Shown here: positions 25,866-37,274 of the stretch, one piece after another
Numbering within the stretch: the stretch's first letter is position 1
How the letters are laid out: each line of letters opens with the position of its first letter
NCBI GenBank assembly: GCA_008933995.1
Contig: WARS01000100.1
Location: forward strand, 91,001-155,000
Source of the DNA: Datnioides undecimradiatus
Lineage: Eukaryota; Chordata; Actinopteri; Lobotiformes; Datnioididae
Direction of reading: 5' to 3'
Length of the DNA stretch: 64,000 nucleotides
Notes under the pieces: model-generated
Seen by the model: the letters and a program-made list of their open reading frames with translations, nothing else
Told to the model about the DNA's origin: nothing
The model's database searches: none
Position numbers and translations under genes: made by a program

Positions 25866-26707
25866 GCATTTTGGTGCTAAGGGAGCCGAAAGTCAAGTTA
25901 CAGCTCAACTACTATGATTACATGTGTTGGAAGATGCAACAGAATCAGAAAAGTCTCAGAAAAGGCTTCAGATGCTTTGGTAACATATTGCACAGACCTG
26001 AGCGGCTCCAGCCTTGGTAACAGAGGTGTTTATAAATCTGCACCTTAGCAACGCTGCTGTCTTTTCATCTGGATTTGGAGCAAACAAAGTGTGTGAATGA
26101 AGGGAGACGAAAGGAAGCTGTCTGGCAGGAAACCAGGCGCGGCTGAAACATCTCACACAATAACAGATCTAAAGCACAAAACATACATCTTCATAATCTG
26201 CCTCCACCTGTCACCTCGGAGGAGAGGAGCAGAGTTCTGTTGACCTTTCTCATGTCTTTATGTAACGAGCGCTCAGAGTGTTTAAACACCTTCTGACTCG
26301 TCACAGAAAGAAAATGTGACTGTGGAGATCAGTTCTTCAAAGTGTTTGTTAATCTCAACTTTCAGCTGTTTTGTGAAGGTGTAGTCGTCTCGGTTTCACT
26401 TTAAGTGTTATCGTCATTTCATTATTTTCAACACGTGATGCTGCGTTCACCGTCACACCCCACATCTTCTCTGCTTCTGCTCATCACCTGATCCACTGTT
26501 TGTACCTTTCTGAACTTTTTGGTTTGATACCTGAAGAGTTCAGGGTTTTATGGGTAACGTCAGGGCACTGTTGCTCACAGGGGAGCCTCATTGGACCTGA
26601 GCGTCGATTATGACTTGCAAATATGAACGAAACATGAACATCTTTAGGGAAATTCACTCATCTGTGCTGTGAAATCCATTTATTTCTTCTATTTTAACCT
26701 GTTTTAA

Positions 26708-26810
26708 CCTTTGCAGAGTCATATCGCTGCTGTATCGCTGCACAGTCACGGAGAGAAGCTCTGTTTCCACTGTATCAGACTAAATATTGATCAGCTGTCT
26801 GTTTTCTGTT
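26708..26810. repeat. Degenerate copy of the ~64-bp repeat family C flank
   Basis: CCTTTGCAGAGTCA, then AGAGAAGCTCTGTTTC and GATCAGCTGT match the right flank of the copy at 41038-41250. The tandem part is missing. Confidence 0.6.
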
Positions 26811-27946
26811 CTGTTTGCATCATCATTTTGTGTCTGTTCAGCTATAAAAGCATCGAGTCAAATTCAAACCCACAGCATCATGTGCTGTTTGGGGTTTAAG
26901 TCCATTAACCACAAACTTTTATTGTTCCTCGAGTGGAAGAATACAAGAAAGTAGCTTCTTGATGACTAACTGGAAAGGAAAAACACAAAGTGCTTGTAAA
27001 AAATTAAATTAAATGTGAACTTTGGACTCTGAAATGTGTCAGAAGGACAGGAGCTGAGTGAATGAGGCGAAGTTACTGTGGAGATAAGACATAAACCGGG
27101 AGGGAAAATGGGTCAAAGAGGAGGTGAAACAGTGGCAGCAGTGAGTCAGGCGAGACTGAACACCTTTCTTTCTGCAGTGCAAAGAGTTCATCGCATTCAG
27201 TGCAAATAAATAATGTAAAAGCGACAGAAAAAAGAAAAAAAATATGTTTTTACGCAACATATTCCCATTTTTTTATCACTTTGCTTTTCCTCAATAAACA
27301 CCAGCTTCCAGCAGCGTTCATTCGAGTTGAGTTTGGCGCCCCCTGTGGACAAAACCGGTAACGTTTCCATCACCTCACTTACATGTGCATTTGTTTGCTT
27401 TAAACTGTTTGCAGGTCGAATAGCGAAGAGACTGTGTGTCTAATCGTGACTTTGCAAAATTAAAAACTGCAATATGACGATGACGAAGCTAAGTACAGTT
27501 AGCTTTAATTGCCATAAACCTTTGAATTACAGATTCAGTTGCTCTGTAACATGAAGGGGTTTAATTCAGGATCAGCTGGTTCTTTGGTCAACTTTCTTAC
27601 TTTCTGTTCAGTTTCTGGTCCCAGAATCAGCCAAAACCACAAAAATACATCAAAAAATAACATTTTATAGAGAAAAATGTTCTCCTGCATCCTTTTAATT
27701 GGCTTAAGTATTGAGATAAATACAAAAAATAAAAATATTCTAACTGATAATCACATTTATGGTTCATACAGAAGCATCAGTATTGAATTGAGCTGTTTCA
27801 TAACCAGTCAAAAACTCTTTGTCGTTCATTCACTTGTAATTTTGCACTTCTAGTTTCTTTTCAGCTGCCTTTTTCAGCCTCATGAGCTCATGTAAATAGT
27901 TAGTTGTAATAATAATACAGTCTTATGTAATGGTGATGTAGTCGCG

Positions 27947-27966
27947 CACACACACACACACACACG
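27947..27966. repeat. (CA)n microsatellite
   Basis: This is a short uninterrupted CA array in the gene desert. Confidence 0.9.
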
Positions 27967-28129
27967 TGCAGGTGTGTTTGTTTTACAGCCTGTTATTTGT
28001 TGGTGCCTGTTGAACGATCCGACTGTGTGTCATGCACTGTCATGTAGAGTTGTCATAATGTCACAATGAAAACAAACAGAAACCTGTTTGAGCAGGAACC
28101 GTGTGCAGCGGCCCTCACCATGACAACTC

Positions 28130-28290
28130 TGGGAAGTCAAGAGATAGTCTCATCAGCTCCCCCCAAAAAACGCAAATTATCATTTTAATGTGATTAAACA
28201 GACAGCAGATGGAGCTAGGCTAGCAGTTTCCCCCTGCTTCCAGTCTTTATGCTAAGCTAAGCTAATCACACCCTGACCTAACACACAGAC
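28130..28290. repeat. Interspersed fish repeat fragment (GCTAAGCTAAGCTAA type)
   Basis: CTAGGCTAGCAGTTTCCCCCTG, CCAGTCTTTATGCTAAGC and the tandem GCTAA words match a very common teleost interspersed repeat as I remember it. It is a fragment only, with no coding capacity. Confidence 0.55.
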
Positions 28291-29784
28291 ATGAGATTAG
28301 CATCGTAACATCACTTCACTCTCAGCGGGATTGTGGCAAAAACACAATTCTGTTGACGAGCTAACCGCTGCACCAGTGGATTATGGGTTACATAATGACT
28401 CTGCGGTTGGCTAAACGACCGCAGAGAGGTTTAACATTCCTGCGTGTAAAACAGTCCTGTCGTTCGTGGAAATGCAAGCTGCTCTGGAATTCATGTCAAG
28501 ACTCTGAGCTGACAAACCCGTCTTTTGAATCAGCAGCCAACAAACTGCAGGAGAAGTGCTGTTTTGGACAGTCTCTGTCTAAAATGTCTATCAGCAGGCT
28601 ACAGGCACCTCATTCAGTATCCATGGACTTCACACAGTATGATGTGTCTAACCAGCCTCTCTGACCTCAGTGCGACCACCCTGCTTTGGGTTTTGTCATC
28701 ATTAAATACAATTTTTATGACATTTTAAAGAAAAATGTCGTGAACTCCTGGAAATACATATAAAATGTCACATTTTCATGCATGTGCGTACTTAAATCAG
28801 AGGTTTTTCAAGCTATTAATCGCAACTTCCACGGGTGGGTGTGGGAGGAGTTGAATGCAGGTGAGAGGTGAAAGGGAGACGTCCATTTTAACCCTTTAAG
28901 ATCACATCCTCGCTCATATTCTGCACCTATTTATCAAATTTATGACAAAAGGTACCAAAAAAATCAATTTCTTTGTATTTTGAAATATAATTTTGTGTTT
29001 TTTACTGTAAAACAAAACATAACCAACCAGTTTAAACCAATAATATAATCGTGTGCAGCTGTTAGCAGCACAGAGCTAACATTCATTAGCTAGCTAGCAG
29101 CAGCAGGCTACGTCCGTGTATCTTCAGGGGTTTGGAAACATGTCACTGGACTTTTAAGGTAAAAACAATGTTTTATTTCTTAAGTTTGGATGTAAAAGCG
29201 AACAAACAACGAAACATTAGACCGTGGATGTCTCGGCCTTTTTAAACCCTGCAGCCGTTCATCGCAGCAGTGCTCGTAGCGTGATGGCAACACTCCGATG
29301 AACGGTGTCCGACGCCGACACCGTGTTATATCACCACCAATCAGTCTGCACCTCTGCACAGACAAAGAATTACACAGTCTCATTATGTAATGTTTTAATC
29401 CAACCCAAACAGCCCATAGGAAGGAGTTAACTAGGCCGGGCTGAGGGAGGGAGGCGAGGAACCAGGGGGTGATTGCCACACATGTTCCTTACACCTGCAT
29501 TTACTCCAGTTCCCACAGTCTGAGCAGGAATAGACCATTGAAGCAGGAGTTATATGAATCTTAAAGCAATGGTTTGACACACAACAACGCCTTTAAAACA
29601 CATTATATCATGTTTTGTCTGGTAGTCATGTAAAAAACATGCCAAATGCTAAAACATGTTGGTTAAAACATGGGTTAGCAGATGCTGTCACTGAGCGCGG
29701 GTTGTTGTGTTATTTTGTGACTTTGGTGAGACCGAAGCGACCCGTTCAAACAGTGAAATGGCACAGTAACACAAATAAAACCAA

Positions 29785-29900
29785 CCAATGGAGGCAGCTG
29801 TAGACCAGCAATGTTCAGTGAGGTAAAATTACTGTTTTTGACGTCCCAGCTTCAGTTTCCCCTCAGAAAGCTCTGTGTGATGGTGAAACTATCCCAAATA
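29785..29900. repeat. Single-arm copy of the podxl2-intron foldback element
   Basis: CCAATGGAGGCAG, GACCAGCAA, GAGGTAAAATTACTGTTTTTG and CAGCTTCAGTTTCC follow the same order as arm 2768-2890 of the inverted repeat in the podxl2 intron. Confidence 0.65.
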
Positions 29901-30966
29901 GCGCAGGTACACCACACAAACTGTCTCCGCAACCTAAAAATGAATCAGCACATCTGTAACGTTGCACAGACCCTGTGATATCTGTTATTTTTGCAGATGT
30001 TGTGCTGAATTTCAGCTTTATGCGAACATCAGTTTGAGGTACGGCCCAGATATTGGAGCCTAGATTGAAACTGATGGTAGACGGCGAAGTTATTTAGGGA
30101 AAACTGTATATTTGACTGTGATTTTATGCTGAATCTTGCGTTGGTGCATCTGATCTGTGATTTTTTGGCCGTGTGAGGTTTAAAACCCCCCGTTGCGTGT
30201 CCGTCCGCCGCTGTACCTCACTGCGTCTCTTGTCTTGTTCAAATGTTCTCTCTGTTCCTGGAAAAAGTGGGCCGAGGAGGAATGCTTTGTGTACTTTTAA
30301 CCCTTCACAGGCCCTTTTGTCTCGCTCTGAGCTGTTCATCCTCTGCCTGTGATCTCTGCTGTCGAAAGCAGATCCTGGTGACGTCGGCTCTCAAACGCTC
30401 ACACACAGACAAAAGGATGGCTTCCTGGACCGGATTACACTGTGGCTCACACGCCGGCGCTGGGTTTCCCAAAGGCATCTTTAGACTCCCGCCGCGCTGC
30501 ATTCACGCCGAAAGCTGTTGGAGAGCTTAGTTGAAACCTGAAGCATGTGAAGTCACATTAGATGCTCTGTCTTTTATACATAGATACACTGAAGAATTAA
30601 AATCCTGCAGCTTTGTTTAACATTATGAAATAAACCATTGCACAAGATCTGAAGTGCATTTAAGGCGTTTCCAACTCCACTTTTGCCCGTTAAGGGTTGC
30701 ATAATTTCTGAGCAATGCAGGGCACAAGGCCTGTGGGGGTTGCATGAGTCAAGGGTTTGATCTGGGCGTTACATGAGACTCATCTCCCTTTAAAAGTGTG
30801 TTAAATGTCTCTGAGGGGCACCGCCACCAACTCCACCTGACTGCATCTGAGCAAAGGCAGCCATATTCACCTGAGGTGCAGGAGCTGCTGTGTTTCCCCG
30901 TGTGTGTGCAGCAAGCAGAGTGGATGTGTGCGGTCAACCTTTCTCTGCAGCAGCATCTAAAGCTGC

Positions 30967-31141
30967 TTTCACTCTGCACAACAAACCCACTAACGGCTGC
31001 TAACATGTGGCTTCTGTCTTCAGCGTGAATGTGAACACTCGGGATCCAAACCCACGTCACATGACTCTGCAGCAGTCACGGCTCCGATCAGCAGCGGTGG
31101 GAACAACGGCAGTTGGCGTGTTACCATCCACTGTAACACTC
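30967..31141. repeat. Dispersed repeat family B, copy 2
   Basis: It carries ACAACAAACCCACTAACGGC, GGCTTCTGTCTTCAG, TCACATGACTCTGCAGCAG and GGAACAACGGC..TTGGCGTGTTA, all matching copy 1 and/or copy 3. The middle part of copy 1 is deleted here. Confidence 0.8.
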
Positions 31142-31963
31142 CTTTACTGAGATGTTTGAAAAGAAAATGTGCAGCCACCTTCAACGCAGTGATGAACATT
31201 ATTGGTTATGTTTTCACTACAATAGGATTTGTGAGGCATTCACTGTCGACCTACATTCAATGCTTACATCATCCTCACCGTCGCCTGTGGGACATTTAAG
31301 CCACAATGAGCTCCCTTTACTGTTCCCCATCAATGGAAACAAGATGCGAGACAAGACAAGAGCGGCTCCATCCCGTCACTGCTCCAGGTCATTTTCTCTT
31401 TGCTTCGGTGTTTGTCTCTGATTTATTTAATTTACCTCAGCAACAGTTTTACTTTTTGGTTGGAGAAGATGCATCATTGTTGAGCCAGAGCTGCACATTA
31501 GGACGGACCTGACCCTGCTGTCCTGTAGAAGAACCTTTGTTTGAGTTAAGGTTGTATCGCTCAGACTTCCAGGTGTTGCTGAGCTTCTCTGACCCTCTAA
31601 CTCTTAATCTTTTTGCATGTTTAGACAGTTTTCTGCTTCTTACCCAGGTCCAGGTCCTGGTTGCAGGAGGGTAAACGACTGCAACCACAGCAAACATGCT
31701 GCTTTTCATTTTCATCCTGCAGGCAACTTATTATTCATTAAACAGTTTGAATTTCTGTCCTAATGCTGCCAATTTGCACATATGAGGACAGGATTTGATT
31801 TGTTTTGCTTTGACTTTCTGCCAGAATGTCTGCAGGAAAATCTGCAGCCTGCACTTGTACAGCTGTGTTTGACGGGTTTAACGTAGATTAAATGTGCAGA
31901 ATATAATGTCAGTATATATGCTCCGGATATGTCTAAACTCGTTATTCCTGGTGTATGCATGTT

Positions 31964-32160
31964 GTGATGTGTTGCTGTGACTCCAGAGTCTCTGCAGAGC
32001 GTTGAAGCTGAGTCTCTGCTTAATACGGTGATGTGTTGCTGTGACTCCAGAGTCTCTGCAGAGCGTTGAAGCTGAGTCTCTGCTTTAATACAGTGATGTG
32101 TTTCAGAAAGCAGAGAGTCACAGAGAGAAGCTCTGTTTCACTCACACACTCACTGGATCC
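31964..32160. repeat. ~64-bp tandem repeat family C, copy 1
   Basis: GTGATGTGTTGCTGTGACTC begins at 31964 and 32028 and the start of a third unit is at 32093, a period of 64-65. The unit contains CAGAGTCTCTGCAGAGCGTT and GAAGCTGAGTCTCTGCTT. The array ends in TTTCAGAAAGCAGAGAGTCA and AGAGAAGCTCTGTTTCACTC. The same structure recurs at 41038. Confidence 0.9.
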
Positions 32161-34905
32161 GAGCATTACTCTGCTAAAATCTCTTAAACCTCACATTAAA
32201 TGAGAGCTTTAACAATTTGTTTTCTACACCTGTGTTGTCTGAGTGGCAGGTCTGGTCCTAATCTGATGATTGTTTTTTGCTCTTCGTTCTGTAATTAGTT
32301 GGGAACCGGTTCAGTGTTGTCACGTTCCAAAAACCCACAGAGCTGTTTGCATGCTTTCACTGGTACAACTGGTCCACTCAGGTGTTTCCGTGTTGACTTT
32401 ACCTTTGTTTTTATGAATCCTCTGTCCTTCACCTGCAGATTAGCATATTTAAGAGACAGTTAATCATTAAACTTTGTGATTTTTACTCAGAGGCATCATC
32501 TGACTTTATACCCAAACCTTATTTGTTCTGATATCTTCAAGCTCAGGTTGATGGTTGCCCATGTTTCCAGCTGGTTCTAGCGCCCTCAAGGCACTCATCA
32601 TCATCATCATCTCAACACTGTCATCCTCAGGTGTAGTTTTGAAGGTATGGGGTTGAGAGCAATTAAAGAAAAGAGGTTTAGCTTCAGGTGATGAATGTTA
32701 TCAGCTCTACTTCTTCATGTTCCTCCAGTTTGGAGAAGCAGCCGGATTACCAGTGCAAGACGTTCAGATGCTTCAGGGTAACAGCAGCACAGCCTAACCC
32801 TGGAGTTACCGTTTCACGTTTGTTCATAAAGTACACAATCAGAGGTTTTCAGTTGGATTTACAAACAAAAACATAGAAATAGACAAAAAATAGACGTGTG
32901 TGTGTGTGTTTCATATGCCAAAATTGCCCAAATTAAAAGATACATAACCAATTTGCTGCCTAATCACAACAAAACAGTGAAGATTCATCTGATTTTATAT
33001 GATTTTATTGTATTTATACAATCAAACTGCACAGAATCATCAAGAAATTGATGATCCAAGGCTCGTATCAGGTCAGATCATCCACACCGTTCATGCACTT
33101 CATCACACACATTTAAAAACGATAACTCAGGAGCTTTTCCCTAAAACGAGCTGTGGCTAATCAGGGATGAAGCTACTTGTGCATATCTGAAAAATAAAAT
33201 AAAATACAACATCACTCGGGTGGCAGACTGTGAAAACGCGCCTTTAAGACCGAGTCATCGGAGCAGAATACATGTTGCCTCTGTACATTCTGTACTATGT
33301 CCTCATCTGCATCTTGTATAAGTGTGCAGTACATTCCTGCGTGCCTCGACACATCTGTATGTTATACCCACAGCTAAAGATGGAAAGTTGTCTCATCCCC
33401 GAGGCGTCGCCGCCCCACTGACATAAAAGCCGCTGATGTTTCTCATAACAGCTCCATTGTTCCTCTCTGCAGCCACATTCATATTTTAGCCTTTTCGCTG
33501 GCTGCAGACAGAAATATCTCAACATGCATTCGATGGATATACATGATAATTTGTGCAGATATTCATGGTTCCCGGAGGATGACTTGAATGATCTACTGAC
33601 TTTCTTCAGTGTCCACTTTGACCCAGTTAGAACAGAATTAAATAACAGTTTCCCCTATCTGCTTCTATTACAGTATCTCAGCTTCTTCTTTGTTCCTGTA
33701 TAGTATTTATTTATCTACATTATTTGTGTTGTGCATGACCCTAACCCATATCTTCATGTGTTTCACATTCTTGTGTTCATTATGAAGCCTGACTGATATG
33801 GGATTGAGACCAATATCAAGGGACAGTGATTTATTTATGAAGTGGATTGAAAAAAGCCTTTTCCATGTGTTACATTCAACGACTTTGTGCCAATATATTT
33901 TAATTAAATATTCCTATAATGGAGAAAAAGCCCCATACGATCCCTGTGATCAGACCAAAATATCCACAGGAAATAAGGATCAGTTTCATAGAAGATCGCC
34001 TTGACATTAAACGCCTCCATGCTCCTCAGTTTAGTGATAAAGCACCCGTAATCTTAAAACTTTCCCTTTGTGCGATTTAAACGCAACCTTGCAGTGTGTA
34101 GCCTGTGTCATCACGCTGCAACACGTCTCACATACGGTCTTACACATGTTCTAATCGAGGATTGGCTCCCTGCTGAGGCAGAAGAGTTGAGACAGGTGGT
34201 CAGTGGAGGTTTGCTGCTGTCAGTCTTATAAAACTATAATAACAATTATACTTAATAATGAACAAACATGGAAAATAAATAAGAAAAGAGGTGAAAACAA
34301 CTATAAACTAAACTAATTTCAAGCTGTTCTTCTGTAGCGCCATGAAAAATCCTATTACAAGGGACAAAGTGCAACACAACAGCACACAAACATTTTCATT
34401 GTAAAGAATTTTCAATACACAGCTACAAACAGCCAAAAACTAAAACATTATAATGAATCGTGCTCACAGTTGGTATGTTAATAGGCTAATGTGTAGCAGG
34501 TGGTGTTTAACATGTGCTAATTAGCACTGAACGCAAAACACAACAAGTGGAGGGTAAACAGAGCTATTACGGTTCATCCTCAGGGAACATGATTGCCTGT
34601 AAATGTGACAGCAATTCATCTAATCGTAGCGGAGATGCTTCCCTCATAAACCAAACCAGGAAGGTCCACCAGCTTGTCTCAGGAGTCAGGGGATCAAACG
34701 GTGTATCATCTGGTAACCAAGAATGTCTCTTTTAAAGTTTGTGCCAATCTGTTGGCGGTTGAGGTGCTGGACGTCCAGTGTGTGTGTGATTTTCAGGGGA
34801 CTGACTGGTGGGAGTAGAACAATTATGTTTTCATTAGTGGATAATCAACAAGCAGCAACCTCCAGGGCAGAAACCTGCAGCTGCAGCGTCAGAGCTGCAG
34901 TTCCC

Positions 34906-35290
34906 TGAGCGTCCACCAGAGGCTCCAGCAGCGAGTCAGTCCCCATAGACCCCCATGTTAAAATGCAGCAGTAAACATGTTTACAGCCTGGTACAAACAA
35001 CGGTTTGGTCTCTGCAGCTAGTTTCCCCGTTCATGACGACTGTACGGGCTGAATTTATATAGAACTCACTGCTTTAGATCAGATTAACACCTGAAGTTAT
35101 GCAGGATGAAGGGGCGGGGCTTCTTTGACTGACAGCTATCCCCCCGCTCCCCCCGTGTGTCAGCAACCATGCATCATTTGGCCCCGCCTCATCGCCGTCA
35201 AGATCCACCATTCACCAACCTTCACAGTCGCTCCTCAGAAACGTGTTTGACATCACGGTGGCTCTGCACATGTTTTTGTAAAGTTTACGA
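34906..35290. repeat. Dispersed repeat, copy B (partner at 1-330)
   Basis: This copy carries an extra left flank (CCAGAGGCTCCAGCAGCGAG, CAGTCCCCATAGACCCCC) missing from copy A at the window edge, and an internal segment (about 35067-35167) absent from copy A. It ends with ACATCACGGTGGCTC. It is noncoding. Confidence 0.8.
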
Positions 35291-37028
35291 TAACCATCTG
35301 TAACTATGGATCATTGTGTTTTTGCTATCTTTGAATCAGCCCTTTGAATCTACACAGGAAGGTAATGGTTTCCTGTTTACAGTAGCACCATTGTAGATGT
35401 CACTAAATCACATACACTCTGATACCTGAAGAAGTGGCGCTTTAGTTAAAGTCAGTAGGATTCATCCTCTGGAGACCATGAAACAGTCAAACAGAAGTGT
35501 CTGACAGGCTGATGTTGGTTCTTGAGGCTAAAATATCAACTGCATGCAAACAAATGAATCCGAAATGCATTGACACAGCCAGCTGAAGTCACAGAGGGAG
35601 GTGGTTGGAAAATTGGCCAAACTCTTTCTATACATGGCTCTGCCTCAAGGCCGGTTCGGCAATCTGAGAGTGGGAGAAGAACACAGGAGCTCCCACTCCG
35701 CTTGGATTTCCAGACACTAACAACTGTCGTCAAAAAAGGCTAAATAGTCTTTGTTCTTATTGAATTAGCAGTAGCTGGAAAGTTAACATAACGTTGCCTG
35801 AACGCACTCCTAACTATAAAACACCCTGTCACACCGACATCACTACACGTTAAACAACAATGAATTTCTATGAATGAACTGTGAAGTGATGTAACACACC
35901 TCCGGCAGCCATATTGGAAAGACACATCTGTGTGAAAGGCCGACAGAGGGCAAAAACTAAAGTGAACACATCTGATTACCCTCTGTTTGATTTTTATATT
36001 CATCTTAATGATAAAGGCCTTATTACTTTGTTAATTCAGTTTGACTCATTAACTCTGACAAGTTACTGCACAATAACAACCACTAGGATGGTGTAGCTCT
36101 CCTTATGAAAGACACACAGAGGGTTTTTGTTACATATCCATGTACAGACTGGGACCTCTGTTTCCTGTTAACACTTTAAAACAAACAATTCATTTTTCTC
36201 TTGAGTAAAAGTAAAAATATCCACATCCTTTCCCACATACTTTCCCTTAAATGACTGACTAAACTTTACTGGTCTGCACAGGGCCAACAAAAAGTTAAAC
36301 TGCCTTAAGAGAAATTTATATTCTTATATTTTTAAGTTTCTTTTTATTTTGTTGGTTTTTTTTTACTAGAAACATTTGGCCGGCTTACTTTGGCCCAGGG
36401 GTCCCAGTTTGAACACCCGTGCTCTATTACAAGTAAACCTCTTACTCTGAATATTTTACTTGATTAAATTACAGAAATATTAATAAAATATATACTTAAA
36501 CTACAAAAAATAAAGTACATGTAATGAAAAATGGCACCTTTCAGAATAATATATTTTACATATTTAATTATAATTATTGCTGCATGTACTATGTGTCAGT
36601 AGCATTTTAATGTTGCGGTTGTTAAAGATGGGGTTTATGTTAAGAATTTAGTCATATATAATACAAATTATTTGTAAAACATCATAACTCGTGTGTTAAT
36701 TATGTTTTGTATGATTAGTAGGAATCTGTAAAGAAACCACAGCTGTTAAATAAACGTAGTAAAAGTAAAAAGCACAGTAATACCCTCAGACATTGATTCA
36801 GTCAGCTGCGTTGGTGTGATTTGTTGTAAAAAGCGGATTTAAAGTACTTTTATCGGTTCCTCGTGTGATCAGACACCAGCTGCCTCCGTTTCGTCATCCG
36901 CAGGCATCTATCTCGCGTGCACAAACGATCTTTGTAGCACACGTCATGGCGGGTAAGGGGGAGGGTCCATGGAGGGTACTGGTAAGAAGGGGGAGGGGGG
37001 ATGTAGAGGGTGAGCGGGGTCGCCGCTG

Positions 37029-37274
37029 ATTGGCTGGCGGGCCGGACCGTGTGTAGCGGTATATAATGTGAGCGTGCAGCTCTGAGCGGCAGCTGGAGGC
37101 TCGCGCTGCCCATGTGCGGGAGAAACGGGACAATAAGCGCGAGACAAAGGTGCGACATGACTGACTGAGGAGGCAGCCGAGCAGAGGAAGAGTTTCAATT
37201 TAAAAAAGCTTGTTCTCGTCTCGTATGAGAGGGCGCTGGAAGAGGACGCAGAGCACCGCATCACCTACAAATAT
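37029..37274 (+). promoter_or_regulatory. osgin1 promoter and untranslated first exon
   Basis: ATTGGC (37029-37034, an inverted CCAAT box) is followed by TATATAA (37060-37066). A GC-rich leader with no long open frame follows and ends at a consensus donor, ATAT/GTGAGT (exon end 37274). This places transcription start near 37090 and makes a noncoding exon 1, about 4.6 kb before the first coding exon. The link to osgin1 rests on strand, order and splice signals, not on transcript data. Confidence 0.6.

Larger units (their letters stand above)
18143..36880. other. 18.7 kb gene desert between ccdc51 and osgin1
   Basis: No exon chain or recognisable protein is visible apart from transposon remnants, which are listed separately. 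Open frames at 28383-28664 (+), 29180-29479 (-) and 30243-30530 (+) are the longest unexplained ones. They resemble nothing I recognise and have no splice-linked partners. Stretches without any noted element (18.2-20.0, 23.5-25.0, 26.9-27.9, 32.2-34.9 and 35.3-36.8 kb) look like ordinary noncoding DNA. About 36390-36420 (CAGGGGTCCC) resembles the end of an old hAT-like repeat. Confidence 0.55.

Noticed and set aside
29180..29479. 99-codon - strand ORF
   Set aside because: No recognisable motif or repeat partner; kept only as unexplained sequence.
36850..37264. Overlapping - strand ORFs of 79-106 codons at the osgin1 promoter
   Set aside because: GC-rich promoter DNA naturally gives long open frames; they resemble nothing and overlap the TATA/CCAAT promoter in the other direction.
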